A program made the position numbers and the translations under genes. This document shows positions 52,207-61,652 of a stretch of 64,000 bases of DNA, in pieces. Under the pieces are notes generated by a model. The model had not been told where the DNA came from. It made no database searches and was given only the letters and a program-made list of their open reading frames with translations. Origin of the DNA: JAJTFW01 sp046330075 (lineage in GTDB: Bacteria; Bacteroidota; Bacteroidia; AKYH767-A; OLB10); assembly GCA_046330075.1 (NCBI GenBank), contig JAXLTL010000008.1, positions 62,001 through 126,000 of the forward strand. The letters run 5' to 3'. Numbering within the stretch: the stretch's first letter is position 1; each line of letters begins with the position of its first letter.

Positions 52207-52570
52207 ATATGCCGGCCCGATCTTCGTTATCAGGATGTTGAATAACCGGAATGGGTTATAAAGTACGCGCCTGAATTTTGATGTTAAATTACAAATTTCT
52301 GCATTTGTTCCGTGTAAAATTTCTGATCATATAAATATATGACATCCCAATCATCGGATCAAAGGGGGCAATAAACATATCATATAATTTAATGATTGCC
52401 CTGTTTTCCTTTGGCAGGGAACTTTGCTGACAACATTACTGACTGAGTTTAGTGAAATGATTAAACCGGAATCTGCAGGATGAAGTAATTCGTTTACCTC
52501 CTTCTGTAATCAGTCTATATGACCCGGTTTTGCCATTCATACTATAAATCGATAAATCCTAAGTAGCTAT
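52207..52570. other. Divergent intergenic region between the sensor kinase and the S74 fibre gene
   Basis: 364 bp, AT-rich. TTCCTTTG at 52406-52413 is a one-mismatch -7 candidate for the fibre gene but lies far from its ATG. A small stem (CCCTG...CAGGG, 52399-52419) surrounds it. No gene is seen. Confidence 0.4.
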
Positions 52571-55500
52571 ATGAAAAACACCTACACCTCCATTCAAACA
52601 GCATTCCTCTTCGTATTTCTTTTATTGATTTCGATGCAAGGTATGTCGCAGGCACCTGCCTCTATTCCTTATCAGGCTGTGGCCAGAGATACTGCCGGGA
52701 ACTTTCTTGCCAATCACACGCTCTCTTTGCGATTCAGTATCCATACCGGCACGCCATCAGGAACTATAGTATATCGGGAGACGCACAGTGCCACCACGAA
52801 TACGTTGGGACTCTTTACAGCAAATATCGGGCAAGGTATTCCTGTTACCGGTACACTTGCGGGAGTGAATTGGGCGAATGGCGCAAAGTTTCTTGAGGTT
52901 GAATTGGATACAACCGGAGGTTCTTCGTTTATCTCAATGGGTACTACACAACTGAATAGTGTTCCATATGCTCTTTTTTCTGCTAAAAGTGGAAATCTGG
53001 GTGATGGCTCTGCAACTGGAAATACACCGTACTGGAATGGCACCACCTGGGTGACCAACAACAGCAATATCTACAATAACGGTGGTAATGTTGGTGTGGG
53101 CACCACCACTCCGGCTACCAAGCTGGATGTAAACGGGGATACGAAAGTAGACGGTGTCGTCCGCACCAGTAAAACAGCTCCGATCGGACAACACGGGTCA
53201 TCGATGTGGATCGGCGGTAACGATAACGGCAATCTGTTTACTCCCGGAACTCCTGAGTTGGGAATCCGGATCTTCAACAACTCCATCGCACCGGGCCAAT
53301 CTACTATTCAGGCCTGGGATTATTCCAATAATCAGGCCCGGGATATTATCATGAATGATGCCGGAGGAAAAGTGGGTATCGGTACCTCCTCTCCTGCAGC
53401 GAAAGTGGATATTAACGGTAATATCAAAATCGCCGATGGTACACAGGGTGCTGGTAAAGTATTAACCAGCGATGCAAACGGATTAGCCACCTGGACAACT
53501 CCCATGACATTACCATTAGGTATTTCAACAGGAAATACAGTACGCTGGAACGGAACATCGTGGGTAGCGGATAGCTTACTGACCAATACCGGGGTGAGAA
53601 TCGGAATCGGCACAACATCACCGCAGGAGAAACTACACATTAAGTCGGGCGGCATCGTATTAGACGACGCATATCAACGTTTCTTTACCACCGGAGTACC
53701 TAAATGGGACATCTTTGGCGATAATACAGGATATGCCATCAGCCGTTCAGGCATTGATTTTCCATTTTATATTTTAAGAAGCAGTGGTAATATCGGAATC
53801 GGCACCACAACACCATCAGCAAAACTTGATGTAGCAGGAACGGTAAAAATCGCCGATGGTACACAGGGAGCAGGTAAAGTATTAACCAGTGATGCAAACG
53901 GATTAGCCACCTGGACAACTCCAACCGGATTACCTTCAGGTGCAGCAGCCGGAAACACGCCGTACTGGAACGGTACAGCCTGGGTTACCAACAACAGCAA
54001 CGTATACAACAATGGCGGCAATGTAGGTGTAGGCACAACGACACCAACCACCAAGCTTGATGTAAACGGAACCATCCGCACGAGTAAAACAGCGCCAATC
54101 GGTCAGCAAGGATCATCAATATGGGTTGGCGGTAACGACAATGGCAATCTGTTTACTCCCGGCACAGCAGAAGCAGGCATCCGGATCTTCAACAATTCCA
54201 TCGCACCGGGACAATCTACCATCCAGGCCTGGGATTATTTCAATAATCAGGCCCGGGACATTATCATGAATGATGCCGGTGGAAAAGTGGGTATCGGCAC
54301 CTCCTCTCCTGCAGCGAAAGTGGATATTAATGGAAATATCAAAATCGCCGATGGCACACAAGGCAGCGGTAAAGTATTAACCAGCGATGCCAACGGATTA
54401 GCTACCTGGACTACACCAACAGGATTACCTTCAGGCGCAGCAGCCGGAAATACTCCTTACTGGAACGGAACAGCCTGGGTGACCAACAACAGCAATGTGT
54501 ACAACAACGGTGGTAATGTTGGTATCGGCACTGCTACACCAACCACGAAACTTGAAGTGGCGGGAACATCTAACCTTAACGGAGATACGAAAGTTGACGG
54601 TGTTATCCGTACCAGTAAGACAGCCCCGATCGGACAACACGGATCATCAATGTGGATCGGCGGTAACGACAATGGCAATCTGTTTACTCCCGGCACAGCC
54701 GAAGTAGGAATCCGGATCTTCAACAACTCCATCGCCCCGGGACAATCAACCATTCAGGGCTGGGATTATCTTACCAATCAGGCCCGCGACATTGTACTGA
54801 ACGATGCAGGTGGAAAACTGGGTATCGGTACCTCCTCTCCTGCAGCGAAAGTGGATATTAACGGTAATATCAAAATCGCCGATGGCACACAAGGTGCTGG
54901 TAAAGTATTAACCAGCGATGCAAACGGATTAGCCACCTGGACAACTCCCATGACATTACCATTAGGTATTTCAACAGGAAATACAGTTCGCTGGAACGGC
55001 ACTTCCTGGTTATCGGATAGTTTACTGACCAATACCGGAATAAGAATTGGTATCGGAACAACATCTCCTCAGGAAAAACTGCACATTAAATCAGGAGGCA
55101 TTGCATTGGACGACTCCTATCAGCGTTTCTTCGTCACCGGAGTTCCCAAATGGGACATCTTTGGAGATAATACAGGATATGCCATCAGCCGATCAGGCAT
55201 AGATTTTCCGTTTTACATTTTAAGAAGCAGCGGAAATGTAGGTATTGGCACAACAACACCTACTGCAAAACTGGAAGTAGCAGGAACCGTAAAAATTACA
55301 GATGGAACTCAAGGCAGCGGTAAAGTATTAACCAGTGATGCAAACGGATTAGCTACCTGGACTACACCTACAGGATTACCCTCAGGCGCAGCCGCCGGAA
55401 ATACTCCTTACTGGAACGGAACTGCCTGGGTGACCAACAACAGCAATGTGTACAACAACGGTGGTAATGTTGGTATCGGCACTGCTACACCAACCACGAA

Positions 55501-56356
55501 ACTTGAAGTGGCGGGAACATCTAACCTCAACGGAGATACGAAAGTTGACGGTGTTATCCGTACCAGTAAGACAGCACCGATCGGACAACACGGATCATCA
55601 ATGTGGATCGGCGGTAACGACAATGGCAATCTGTTTACTCCCGGCACAGCCGAAGCAGGAATCCGGATCTTCAATAACTCCATCGCACCGGGACAATCTA
55701 CCATCCAGGGCTGGGATTATTTCACCAGTCAGGCGCGTGATATTATCATGAACGATGCCGGCGGAAAAGTGGGAATTGGAACAGCCTCTCCGGCCTATAC
55801 ATTTGATGTCACTACTTCCAAAACCGGCAGCTTTGCAGCTCGTATTTACAACTCAGGAAATACCACAACTTCAACGGCCTTGGTAGTGCGTGGATGTGAT
55901 GCGAATGGTACCAGTGGAAGCTTACTCCAGACTTTTCAGAGTGGTAATGGAACTACTTACGGTAGCATTTCATTTACCAGTACAGGAATAAGTTATAACA
56001 CGACCTCTGATATGAGACTGAAAAAGAACATTACCGACTCTAAGACCGGAATGGATGTATTGAAGAAAATTCAGATCAAAGACTATCAGTATATCAGAAG
56101 AGGAGATGAGGTTGTTCAGGGATTCCTGGCACAGCAGCTCTACGAAGTATACCCGCAGGCAGTAACCAAAGGAACCGATGAGAGAGACGAAAACGGAAAT
56201 CTTGTTAATCCCTGGATGGTGGATTACAGTAAGCTTACTCCACTGTTGATTAAGTCTGTGCAGGAGCAACAGGAGGAAATAGAAGCTTTAAAAGCACAGA
56301 ATGAAAAATTGATGCAGCAGATGGAAGCCATTCTGAAAGCGATGCAAAAGAACTGA
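52571..56356 (+). CDS. Large repetitive surface fibre protein with C-terminal S74 chaperone domain
   Basis: 1261 residues with signal peptide (TAFLFVFLLLISMQGMSQ). Residues ~28-140 form an N-terminal domain shared with the gene at 57344 (SIPYQAVARDTAGN, QLNSVPYALFS). Repeats follow in the order A-B-A-A-B-A: A at ~151-311, 461-616, 626-791 and 944-1080; B at ~312-451 and 793-931. Each repeat holds GIGT.(T/S)P strand turns and GKVLTSDANGLATW. Residues ~1146-1261 are an S74 intramolecular chaperone (SDMRLKKNI), probably self-cleaved before Ser1146, ending in a coiled coil (EEIEALKAQNEKLMQQME). The fold would be a trimeric beta fibre; the target is unknown. Confidence 0.9.
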   Translation: MKNTYTSIQTAFLFVFLLLISMQGMSQAPASIPYQAVARDTAGNFLANHTLSLRFSIHTGTPSGTIVYRETHSATTNTLGLFTANIGQGIPVTGTLAGVNWANGAKFLEVELDTTGGSSFISMGTTQLNSVPYALFSAKSGNLGDGSATGNTPYWNGTTWVTNNSNIYNNGGNVGVGTTTPATKLDVNGDTKVDGVVRTSKTAPIGQHGSSMWIGGNDNGNLFTPGTPELGIRIFNNSIAPGQSTIQAWDYSNNQARDIIMNDAGGKVGIGTSSPAAKVDINGNIKIADGTQGAGKVLTSDANGLATWTTPMTLPLGISTGNTVRWNGTSWVADSLLTNTGVRIGIGTTSPQEKLHIKSGGIVLDDAYQRFFTTGVPKWDIFGDNTGYAISRSGIDFPFYILRSSGNIGIGTTTPSAKLDVAGTVKIADGTQGAGKVLTSDANGLATWTTPTGLPSGAAAGNTPYWNGTAWVTNNSNVYNNGGNVGVGTTTPTTKLDVNGTIRTSKTAPIGQQGSSIWVGGNDNGNLFTPGTAEAGIRIFNNSIAPGQSTIQAWDYFNNQARDIIMNDAGGKVGIGTSSPAAKVDINGNIKIADGTQGSGKVLTSDANGLATWTTPTGLPSGAAAGNTPYWNGTAWVTNNSNVYNNGGNVGIGTATPTTKLEVAGTSNLNGDTKVDGVIRTSKTAPIGQHGSSMWIGGNDNGNLFTPGTAEVGIRIFNNSIAPGQSTIQGWDYLTNQARDIVLNDAGGKLGIGTSSPAAKVDINGNIKIADGTQGAGKVLTSDANGLATWTTPMTLPLGISTGNTVRWNGTSWLSDSLLTNTGIRIGIGTTSPQEKLHIKSGGIALDDSYQRFFVTGVPKWDIFGDNTGYAISRSGIDFPFYILRSSGNVGIGTTTPTAKLEVAGTVKITDGTQGSGKVLTSDANGLATWTTPTGLPSGAAAGNTPYWNGTAWVTNNSNVYNNGGNVGIGTATPTTKLEVAGTSNLNGDTKVDGVIRTSKTAPIGQHGSSMWIGGNDNGNLFTPGTAEAGIRIFNNSIAPGQSTIQGWDYFTSQARDIIMNDAGGKVGIGTASPAYTFDVTTSKTGSFAARIYNSGNTTTSTALVVRGCDANGTSGSLLQTFQSGNGTTYGSISFTSTGISYNTTSDMRLKKNITDSKTGMDVLKKIQIKDYQYIRRGDEVVQGFLAQQLYEVYPQAVTKGTDERDENGNLVNPWMVDYSKLTPLLIKSVQEQQEEIEALKAQNEKLMQQMEAILKAMQKN
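53021..55808 (+). repeat. A-B-A / A-B-A tandem duplication inside the S74 fibre gene
   Basis: The A modules start near 53021, 53951, 54446 and 55400; the B modules near 53504 and 54947. The shift between matching modules is about 1.43-1.45 kb. The third and fourth A modules (54446 and 55400) are almost identical in DNA over ~330 bp. Confidence 0.85.
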
Positions 56357-56408
56357 CATGATTACTGATAAAGTTCACGCGCAATTACCTTTAAATAGAA
56401 ATCAAGTT

Positions 56409-56975
56409 ATGATGAATCATATCCGCATTACCTGCTTGCTGGCTTTGCAATGCTGCTTGTTGTTTATGTCAGAGCATGCATCTTCACAAACATTGTCGCC
56501 ACGTGTTCTCCCTGCTTCCGGGGGACACACGTCGGCCGGTGGTACAGACCTCAGCTTTACGGTAGGAGAACCGGTAACCGCCACTTTTCAAAATGGTGGT
56601 ATAATGTTGACGCAAGGAGAACAACAACCCTATATATTGTTGAAGTTGCTAAATCTTAAAACCTACATCGAGGGATTTTATCTTGGCAATGGTCAGATGC
56701 AGGCAGCTTTATACAGTAACTTCCCGAATGATTATACCAGTACTGACTGTGATTCCGTTCTTATTGAATTACATGCAGCGCAGAGTCCGTTTGCAACCGT
56801 AGCCAGTTCATATGCCATCCTGCAAGCAGATGGTACAGCCGAAATCAGATTTCCGGCAAGTCTGGGAAATGGAGATTATTACATCGTACTTCGCCACCGG
56901 AATTCCATCGAAACATGGAGCAAGCTGCCGGTGACATTCGGTGCAGTTACAAATTTTGATTTCACTACAAATTGA
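56409..56975 (+). CDS. Secreted partner protein of the S74 fibre (paralogue of 60551)
   Basis: About 188 residues from the ATG at 56409, which places a signal peptide first (IRITCLLALQCCLLF, cleavage near SSQ); an earlier ATG at 56358 is also in frame. The mature part has FTVGEPVTATFQNGG, LTQGEQQPYILLKLL, and the ending LRHRNSIETWSKLPVTFGA, which is shared with many longer Bacteroidota secreted proteins. Those longer proteins continue after the YDFT-like segment; this one stops there (FDFTTN). It lies just after the fibre gene. Confidence 0.8.
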   Translation: MMNHIRITCLLALQCCLLFMSEHASSQTLSPRVLPASGGHTSAGGTDLSFTVGEPVTATFQNGGIMLTQGEQQPYILLKLLNLKTYIEGFYLGNGQMQAALYSNFPNDYTSTDCDSVLIELHAAQSPFATVASSYAILQADGTAEIRFPASLGNGDYYIVLRHRNSIETWSKLPVTFGAVTNFDFTTN

Positions 56976-57085
56976 CGCTTGATATTTGTTTAAGAAGAAA
57001 CTGAAATGTAATGCAAATGGTTTCCCGAAGTTGATTAGATAAAAATGAAGACCTGCGTCGGGACAGGTAGCGTGTGTAGTATTGA
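56976..57085. repeat. 3' non-coding copy 1 of the duplicated module
   Basis: Similar to 61166-61272: both have ATTTGTTTAA, GATTAGATAAAAA and ACCTG in the same order, showing that the duplication runs past the stop codon. Confidence 0.65.
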
Positions 57086-57110
57086 ATAGTACAGTTAGTT
57101 TTAAGTTGAA

Positions 57111-57137
57111 GGGCCAGTAACCACTGGTCCTTTTTTT
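57111..57137 (+). terminator. Rho-independent terminator after the first module
   Basis: GGGCCAGT-AACC-ACTGGTCC (8-bp stem with one G-T pair) followed by TTTTTTT. It ends transcription of the 52571/56409 pair. Confidence 0.85.
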
Positions 57138-57343
57138 ATTTCAGTTACTATTTTCGTTATTTTCATCAGTGCTGAAACCGGACGGTAGATCATTCATTAA
57201 AATGTCTTAATTTAAAGGTAAATTATATTTTGGTTTGAATTATTGGCACTTTCCCCAGTCTAAATGAGCCGTTTATCATTTTTGTATTGCCCGGGATCGT
57301 AATTTTTCGTAATTTGTTTGGTCAATTGCCCCTGATCTGACTA
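57138..57343. other. Upstream region of the second fibre gene
   Basis: AT-rich, no gene. CATTTTTG near 57277 is a one-mismatch -7 candidate; the region just before the ATG (TAATTTTTCGTAATTTG) is T-rich. Confidence 0.4.
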
Positions 57344-60300
57344 ATGAAAAATCTAACCTTGTATTGCCTTCTCCTTCTTCTCGGTTGGGGTAGCCTATCG
57401 TACGCCCAAACTCCTCAGTCTATCGCTTATCAGGCGGTGGCGCGGGATAGCTCCGGAAATCCGGTTTCTAATCAGAATATCGCATTGCGTTTCAGTATTC
57501 ACGAATCTTCTGCAAGCGGTACCATTGTCTATCAGGAAACACAATCCGCAGTTACAAGTCCTCTGGGTTTGTTTTCAGTGAGTATTGGATTGGGTAGTCC
57601 CGTAAGCGGTAGTTTCTCTGCGATCAACTGGGGACTGGGCACAAAGTTTATTCAGGTGGAGATGGATCCTTCCGGTGGCACTTCTTACATTGATATGGGT
57701 ACACAGCAAATGTTGAGTGTTCCCTATGCATTGTATGCGGAGACTGCCAATGTGCCGGGTGTGCCGGGACCGGGTTATTATGCAACATCTACTTCTACAC
57801 ATTCCATCAGTACAGGTAGTAAAACCTTTATCACACAAAGCGGACTCGCCTACGTGCCGAATCAACGGGTACGTATTTCACCCGGGGTCTTTAATTATTT
57901 TGTCGAAGGTACTGTCACGAGCTATACAGCTACCACGATGGTTGTAAATATTGACAATATTACTGGTGCAGGAACCTATTCAAATTGGGTGCTCGGTGTA
58001 ACCGGTGAGAAAGGTGCAACAGGAAGTGTCGGACTTCAAGGTCCTGCCGGTGCAACGGGACCTGCAGGACCGGCTGGTCCAGCTCCATCAGGAACCGGCA
58101 TCGTTACAGTAAACGGAGGAGTGCTGAATACACCTGCGTCACTAAATGGTGATGTCGTTACAACAGGAAGTTCATTAACTACCACACTTTCGTCAACCGG
58201 TGTTGTTCCGGGCACCTATACCAAACTTACGGTGGACACAAAGGGACGTGTTACTTCGGCAACCACTTTAAATGCTTTGGATATTCCATCGCTCTCCGGT
58301 TCTTATGTTGATCTCACCGGTACTCAAACGGTCAATGGAAACAAAACATTCAGTGGAATTTCAACATTCGCACAGGACGCATATATCAATAGCCTCAGAA
58401 TTGGTCGAGGAGCAAATTCAATCATTACGAATTCTGTAGTAGGCGAGAGTTCTTTTATTTCCAATACCGGAGGACAACAAAATACAGTGATGGGATACCA
58501 GGCATTGACATCTAATTCACAGGGAAATGGCAATTCCGGTTTTGGTCATCAGACATTGTTCAATAATACGATCGGTTCTTACAATACTGCAGTCGGGACT
58601 TTTGCATTAGTCCAGAACGGAATCGGGAATAACAACACTGCAATTGGAGCCTTGGCCAATGTTTCGACAGGTAACCTTACCAATGCTACGGTCATCGGTT
58701 ATGGTGCCACCGTGGATGCGAGTAATAAAATTCAATTGGGGAACAGCAGCGTTACTGCAGTAAATACAAGCGGTATCATCACTGCCGGTGGATTTATAAA
58801 GTTAGGTGGGTCGCCTTCTCAATACCTGATGGCGGATGGCAGTGTTTCTACGCTTACATCGTTACCGCCATCCGGTACTGCCGGAGGTGATTTATCAGGC
58901 ACTTATCCGAATCCGTCACTTGCTGTTTCCGGTGTTACGGCAGGAACTTACGGAAGCAGTACTTCATTCCCTGTGCTTGCTGTAGATGCAAAAGGCCGGA
59001 TAACTGCTGCCTCACTGCAATCTCTTCCGTCTGCTTTGCCACCCAACGGCAGTGCCGGCGGAGATCTCTCCGGGACCTACCCGAATCCTTCACTCGCAAA
59101 TTCGGGAGTAACGGCAGGCATATACCCAAAAGTGACCGTTGATGCAAAAGGAAGAGTGACAGCAGGATCTGGATTGTCGTTCGCAGATATTCCATCGCTT
59201 TCCGGTGCTTATGTTGATCTCAGTACTACTCAAACAGCAGCTGGTAATAAAACGTTTACCGGACTTCTGACATTCAATCAGGATGTAATCATAAACGGGT
59301 TGAAGGCCGGACGAGGCCCGGGTTCATTTGGAAGCAATACGCTGTTTGGAAATACGTCGATGGTTTCAAATACCACGGGGACTTATAATACGGCAATCGG
59401 TCATAGCGTTTTGAACGCAGCATCTTCCTCTTCAGGGAATACTGCTGTTGGCGCACTTTCGTTGATCAACACAACCGGGAGTAACAATACGGCAGTTGGA
59501 CTTAATGCATTGGCAAGTCTGTTGAGCGGATCAGAAAACACTGCCATAGGAACCAATGCTGACGTAAATACCGGGAGTCTGACCAACGCTACTGCGCTTG
59601 GATTTGGAGCTGTTGCCACCTCCAGCAATAGTATCCAGCTTGGAAATACGTTCGTAACAGCGGTCAGAACAAGTGGTGTTATCACTTCAGGTGGATTTAT
59701 CCAGACAGGAGGTACCGGCTCGCAGTTTCTCATGGCGAATGGAAGCGTATTGAATACAACAATGGGCGGAGATCTCTCGGGTACCTATCCTAATCCTTCG
59801 CTCGTAAATTCAGGTGTTTCTGCAGGAACGTATCCGAAAGTAACAGTAGATGCTAAAGGCAGAGTGACCAACGGCGCAGTGTTGTCGGCAAGTGATATTC
59901 CATCTCTTTCTGCAACCTATGTCGATCTTTCTTCAGCGCAATCGGTAGGCGGGAATAAAACGTTTGCCGGAAATGTTCAGGCAGCCAACCTCATTAAAAC
60001 CGGAGGGACTTCTTCCCAATACCTGATGGCCGATGGAAGTACGTCAACAGCAGCTGCCATCATGCCTTTGGGAAGTATTCAGATATATGCTGCAGCTACC
60101 GCGCCTAATGCCAGCTGGATGATTTGCAATGGCGCTGCCATCAGCAGAACGACCTACGCTGCGCTGTTCGCATTTATTGGTACTACTTATGGTGCCGGCG
60201 ACGGATCAACAACATTTAATTTGCCCAATATGACCGGTAAGTTCCCGCTCGGTGTTTCAGCGTCGGCACCGGTTCATGCATTGGCCAGCACCGGCGGAGA

Positions 60301-60544
60301 AGAAACACATACCATGACCTTGAACGAACTGGTGCCGCATACGCATGGCGCAGGAACATTAACCACTTCGTTCCCATATAAGTCATCAACGAATACAGGC
60401 AATCAATCGAATCAGGACGGTGCCGATGCCAATTTGTATAACTCCAGTGCCATCACCGGAAATACGGCCAGCGCAGGATCCGGAACACCGTTTAATGTGA
60501 TGCCGCCTTTCCTCACATTGAACTTTATTATTCGCGTTCAGTAA
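57344..60544 (+). CDS. Large surface fibre with collagen-like segment, YadA-like repeats and phage tail collar domain
   Basis: 1066 residues with signal peptide (LYCLLLLLGWGSLSYAQ). Residues ~21-135 match the N-terminal domain of the S74 fibre. A short collagen-like run (GATGSVGLQGPAGATGPAGP, ~225-245) follows. Two blocks of YadA-head-like repeats (NTAVGTFALVQNGIGNNNTAIGALAN; NTAIGHSVLNAAS) alternate with GGDLSGTYPNPSLA/VTVDAKGRVT/IPSLSG.YVDL repeats. Residues ~907-1066 are a phage tail collar domain (MICNGAAISRTTYAALFAFIGTTYGAGDG, NLPNMTGKFPLG). The protein is probably a trimeric adhesive fibre. No other phage genes are nearby. Confidence 0.9.
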   Translation: MKNLTLYCLLLLLGWGSLSYAQTPQSIAYQAVARDSSGNPVSNQNIALRFSIHESSASGTIVYQETQSAVTSPLGLFSVSIGLGSPVSGSFSAINWGLGTKFIQVEMDPSGGTSYIDMGTQQMLSVPYALYAETANVPGVPGPGYYATSTSTHSISTGSKTFITQSGLAYVPNQRVRISPGVFNYFVEGTVTSYTATTMVVNIDNITGAGTYSNWVLGVTGEKGATGSVGLQGPAGATGPAGPAGPAPSGTGIVTVNGGVLNTPASLNGDVVTTGSSLTTTLSSTGVVPGTYTKLTVDTKGRVTSATTLNALDIPSLSGSYVDLTGTQTVNGNKTFSGISTFAQDAYINSLRIGRGANSIITNSVVGESSFISNTGGQQNTVMGYQALTSNSQGNGNSGFGHQTLFNNTIGSYNTAVGTFALVQNGIGNNNTAIGALANVSTGNLTNATVIGYGATVDASNKIQLGNSSVTAVNTSGIITAGGFIKLGGSPSQYLMADGSVSTLTSLPPSGTAGGDLSGTYPNPSLAVSGVTAGTYGSSTSFPVLAVDAKGRITAASLQSLPSALPPNGSAGGDLSGTYPNPSLANSGVTAGIYPKVTVDAKGRVTAGSGLSFADIPSLSGAYVDLSTTQTAAGNKTFTGLLTFNQDVIINGLKAGRGPGSFGSNTLFGNTSMVSNTTGTYNTAIGHSVLNAASSSSGNTAVGALSLINTTGSNNTAVGLNALASLLSGSENTAIGTNADVNTGSLTNATALGFGAVATSSNSIQLGNTFVTAVRTSGVITSGGFIQTGGTGSQFLMANGSVLNTTMGGDLSGTYPNPSLVNSGVSAGTYPKVTVDAKGRVTNGAVLSASDIPSLSATYVDLSSAQSVGGNKTFAGNVQAANLIKTGGTSSQYLMADGSTSTAAAIMPLGSIQIYAAATAPNASWMICNGAAISRTTYAALFAFIGTTYGAGDGSTTFNLPNMTGKFPLGVSASAPVHALASTGGEETHTMTLNELVPHTHGAGTLTTSFPYKSSTNTGNQSNQDGADANLYNSSAITGNTASAGSGTPFNVMPPFLTLNFIIRVQ

Positions 60545-60550
60545 AGAAGG

Positions 60551-61165
60551 ATGGTTATGAGAAGAATTGTTGAAAGGAAAGTATTCGGATATCCCTTCCG
60601 TGAGTGGATGATAAGGAATGTATCCCTTACATACTTCGCTGGTGCCATGATGTTATTTTCTTTGTCAGCATCATCACAATCGCTGAGTCCGGTGGTGTTG
60701 CCTGCTGCCGGGAAGTACCTCACCGGTGGCGGCTATTCGCTCAGCGGAACAATCGGGGAACCTGTGCATACCACGTTTCAGAATGGTAACGTAGTCCTCA
60801 CACAGGGACAACAACAACCGTATATACTGCTCCGGTTACTGCACCTGAATGCGTTCATTGAAGGCGCCTATCTCGGCAGCGGACAACTGCAGGCTGTGCT
60901 GAATACCAATTTCCCAATGGATTTTCCGGTGACCTCCTGCGACTCAGTAACCATCGAACTGCATGATGATGCCAGCCCCTTTGCATTGATAACTTCTGCA
61001 ACAGGAATACTCAAAACGGATGGATCTGCCGATATTCAGTTTCCTGCAGCGTACTCAAATGGTACTTTTTACATCGTGCTGCGACACCGGAATTCCATTG
61101 AGACATGGAGCAAGCTGCCGGTGACTTTCGGCGCAGTTACAAACTATGATTTCACTACATATTGA
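60551..61165 (+). CDS. Secreted partner protein of the collar fibre (paralogue of 56409)
   Basis: 204 residues from 60551; the ATG at 60608 gives a better signal peptide (IRNVSLTYFAGAMMLFSLSASSQ). It shares most of its length with the product at 56409: LSPVVLPAAGKYL, TIGEPVHTTFQNGN, LTQGQQQPYILLRLLHLNAFIEG and LRHRNSIETWSKLPVTFGA, ending YDFTTY. Family members elsewhere are longer after this segment. It starts 6 bp after the collar fibre, so the two are cotranscribed. A role as an anchor or folding partner of the fibre is inferred from the repeated pairing only. Confidence 0.8.
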   Translation: MVMRRIVERKVFGYPFREWMIRNVSLTYFAGAMMLFSLSASSQSLSPVVLPAAGKYLTGGGYSLSGTIGEPVHTTFQNGNVVLTQGQQQPYILLRLLHLNAFIEGAYLGSGQLQAVLNTNFPMDFPVTSCDSVTIELHDDASPFALITSATGILKTDGSADIQFPAAYSNGTFYIVLRHRNSIETWSKLPVTFGAVTNYDFTTY

Positions 61166-61272
61166 CGTATGAAATTTGTTTAATGCGGAACTGAATTGCA
61201 TAGCAGAGAGTTTTCCGGACGTGATTAGATAAAAAAGTGAACCTGGATCCGGACTGGTATGGTGTGCTGATT
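61166..61272. repeat. 3' non-coding copy 2 of the duplicated module
   Basis: Counterpart of 56976-57085. The terminator seen after copy 1 is not present here. Confidence 0.65.
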
Positions 61273-61652
61273 GCAAAGCTCTCTTATTTACAAACACAAA
61301 AGTTTTCAGAATACAGACCCTGCCTTGATGAAAGTAGCGTTTCAGGGTTTTGAATAATTGCTATATATTGGCCGCTGATATTAACTATTGTTGAAGTGTT
61401 ATCCATTCTTAAGAATGTCCGGCCTTCACCTGAAGCTAGGCAGGAATGGAGCCTGCATGCCATCCCTGACTATAATAGTTGTTGAAAGATATGGAATTGC
61501 TATATCGATTGAATGATTTCGGATGTAGGTCATAGTCTCCACGGACACTAACACTTCAGCTTTCCAGCCTGGCGAATACATCTTTTCAGTAATTTCTACT
61601 TAGAGATGCAACCCTGTTGACATAGATTACGTCAAGGATTAAAACTGCCCGG
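61273..61652. other. Intergenic region before the large repeat protein
   Basis: 380 bp with no gene. A small dyad (TTGAC...GTCAA, 61617-61635) lies 18 bp before the next ATG; no terminator or clear -7 element is seen. Confidence 0.4.

Noticed and set aside
53739..55064. Minus-strand frames with repeated peptides inside the S74 fibre gene
   Set aside because: They mirror the DNA repeats of the plus-strand gene, lack start context and are shadows.
60062..60544. Prophage suggested by the tail collar domain
   Set aside because: No capsid, terminase, portal, integrase or lysis genes are near, and the protein has a signal peptide and a shared N-terminal domain with a cellular paralogue.
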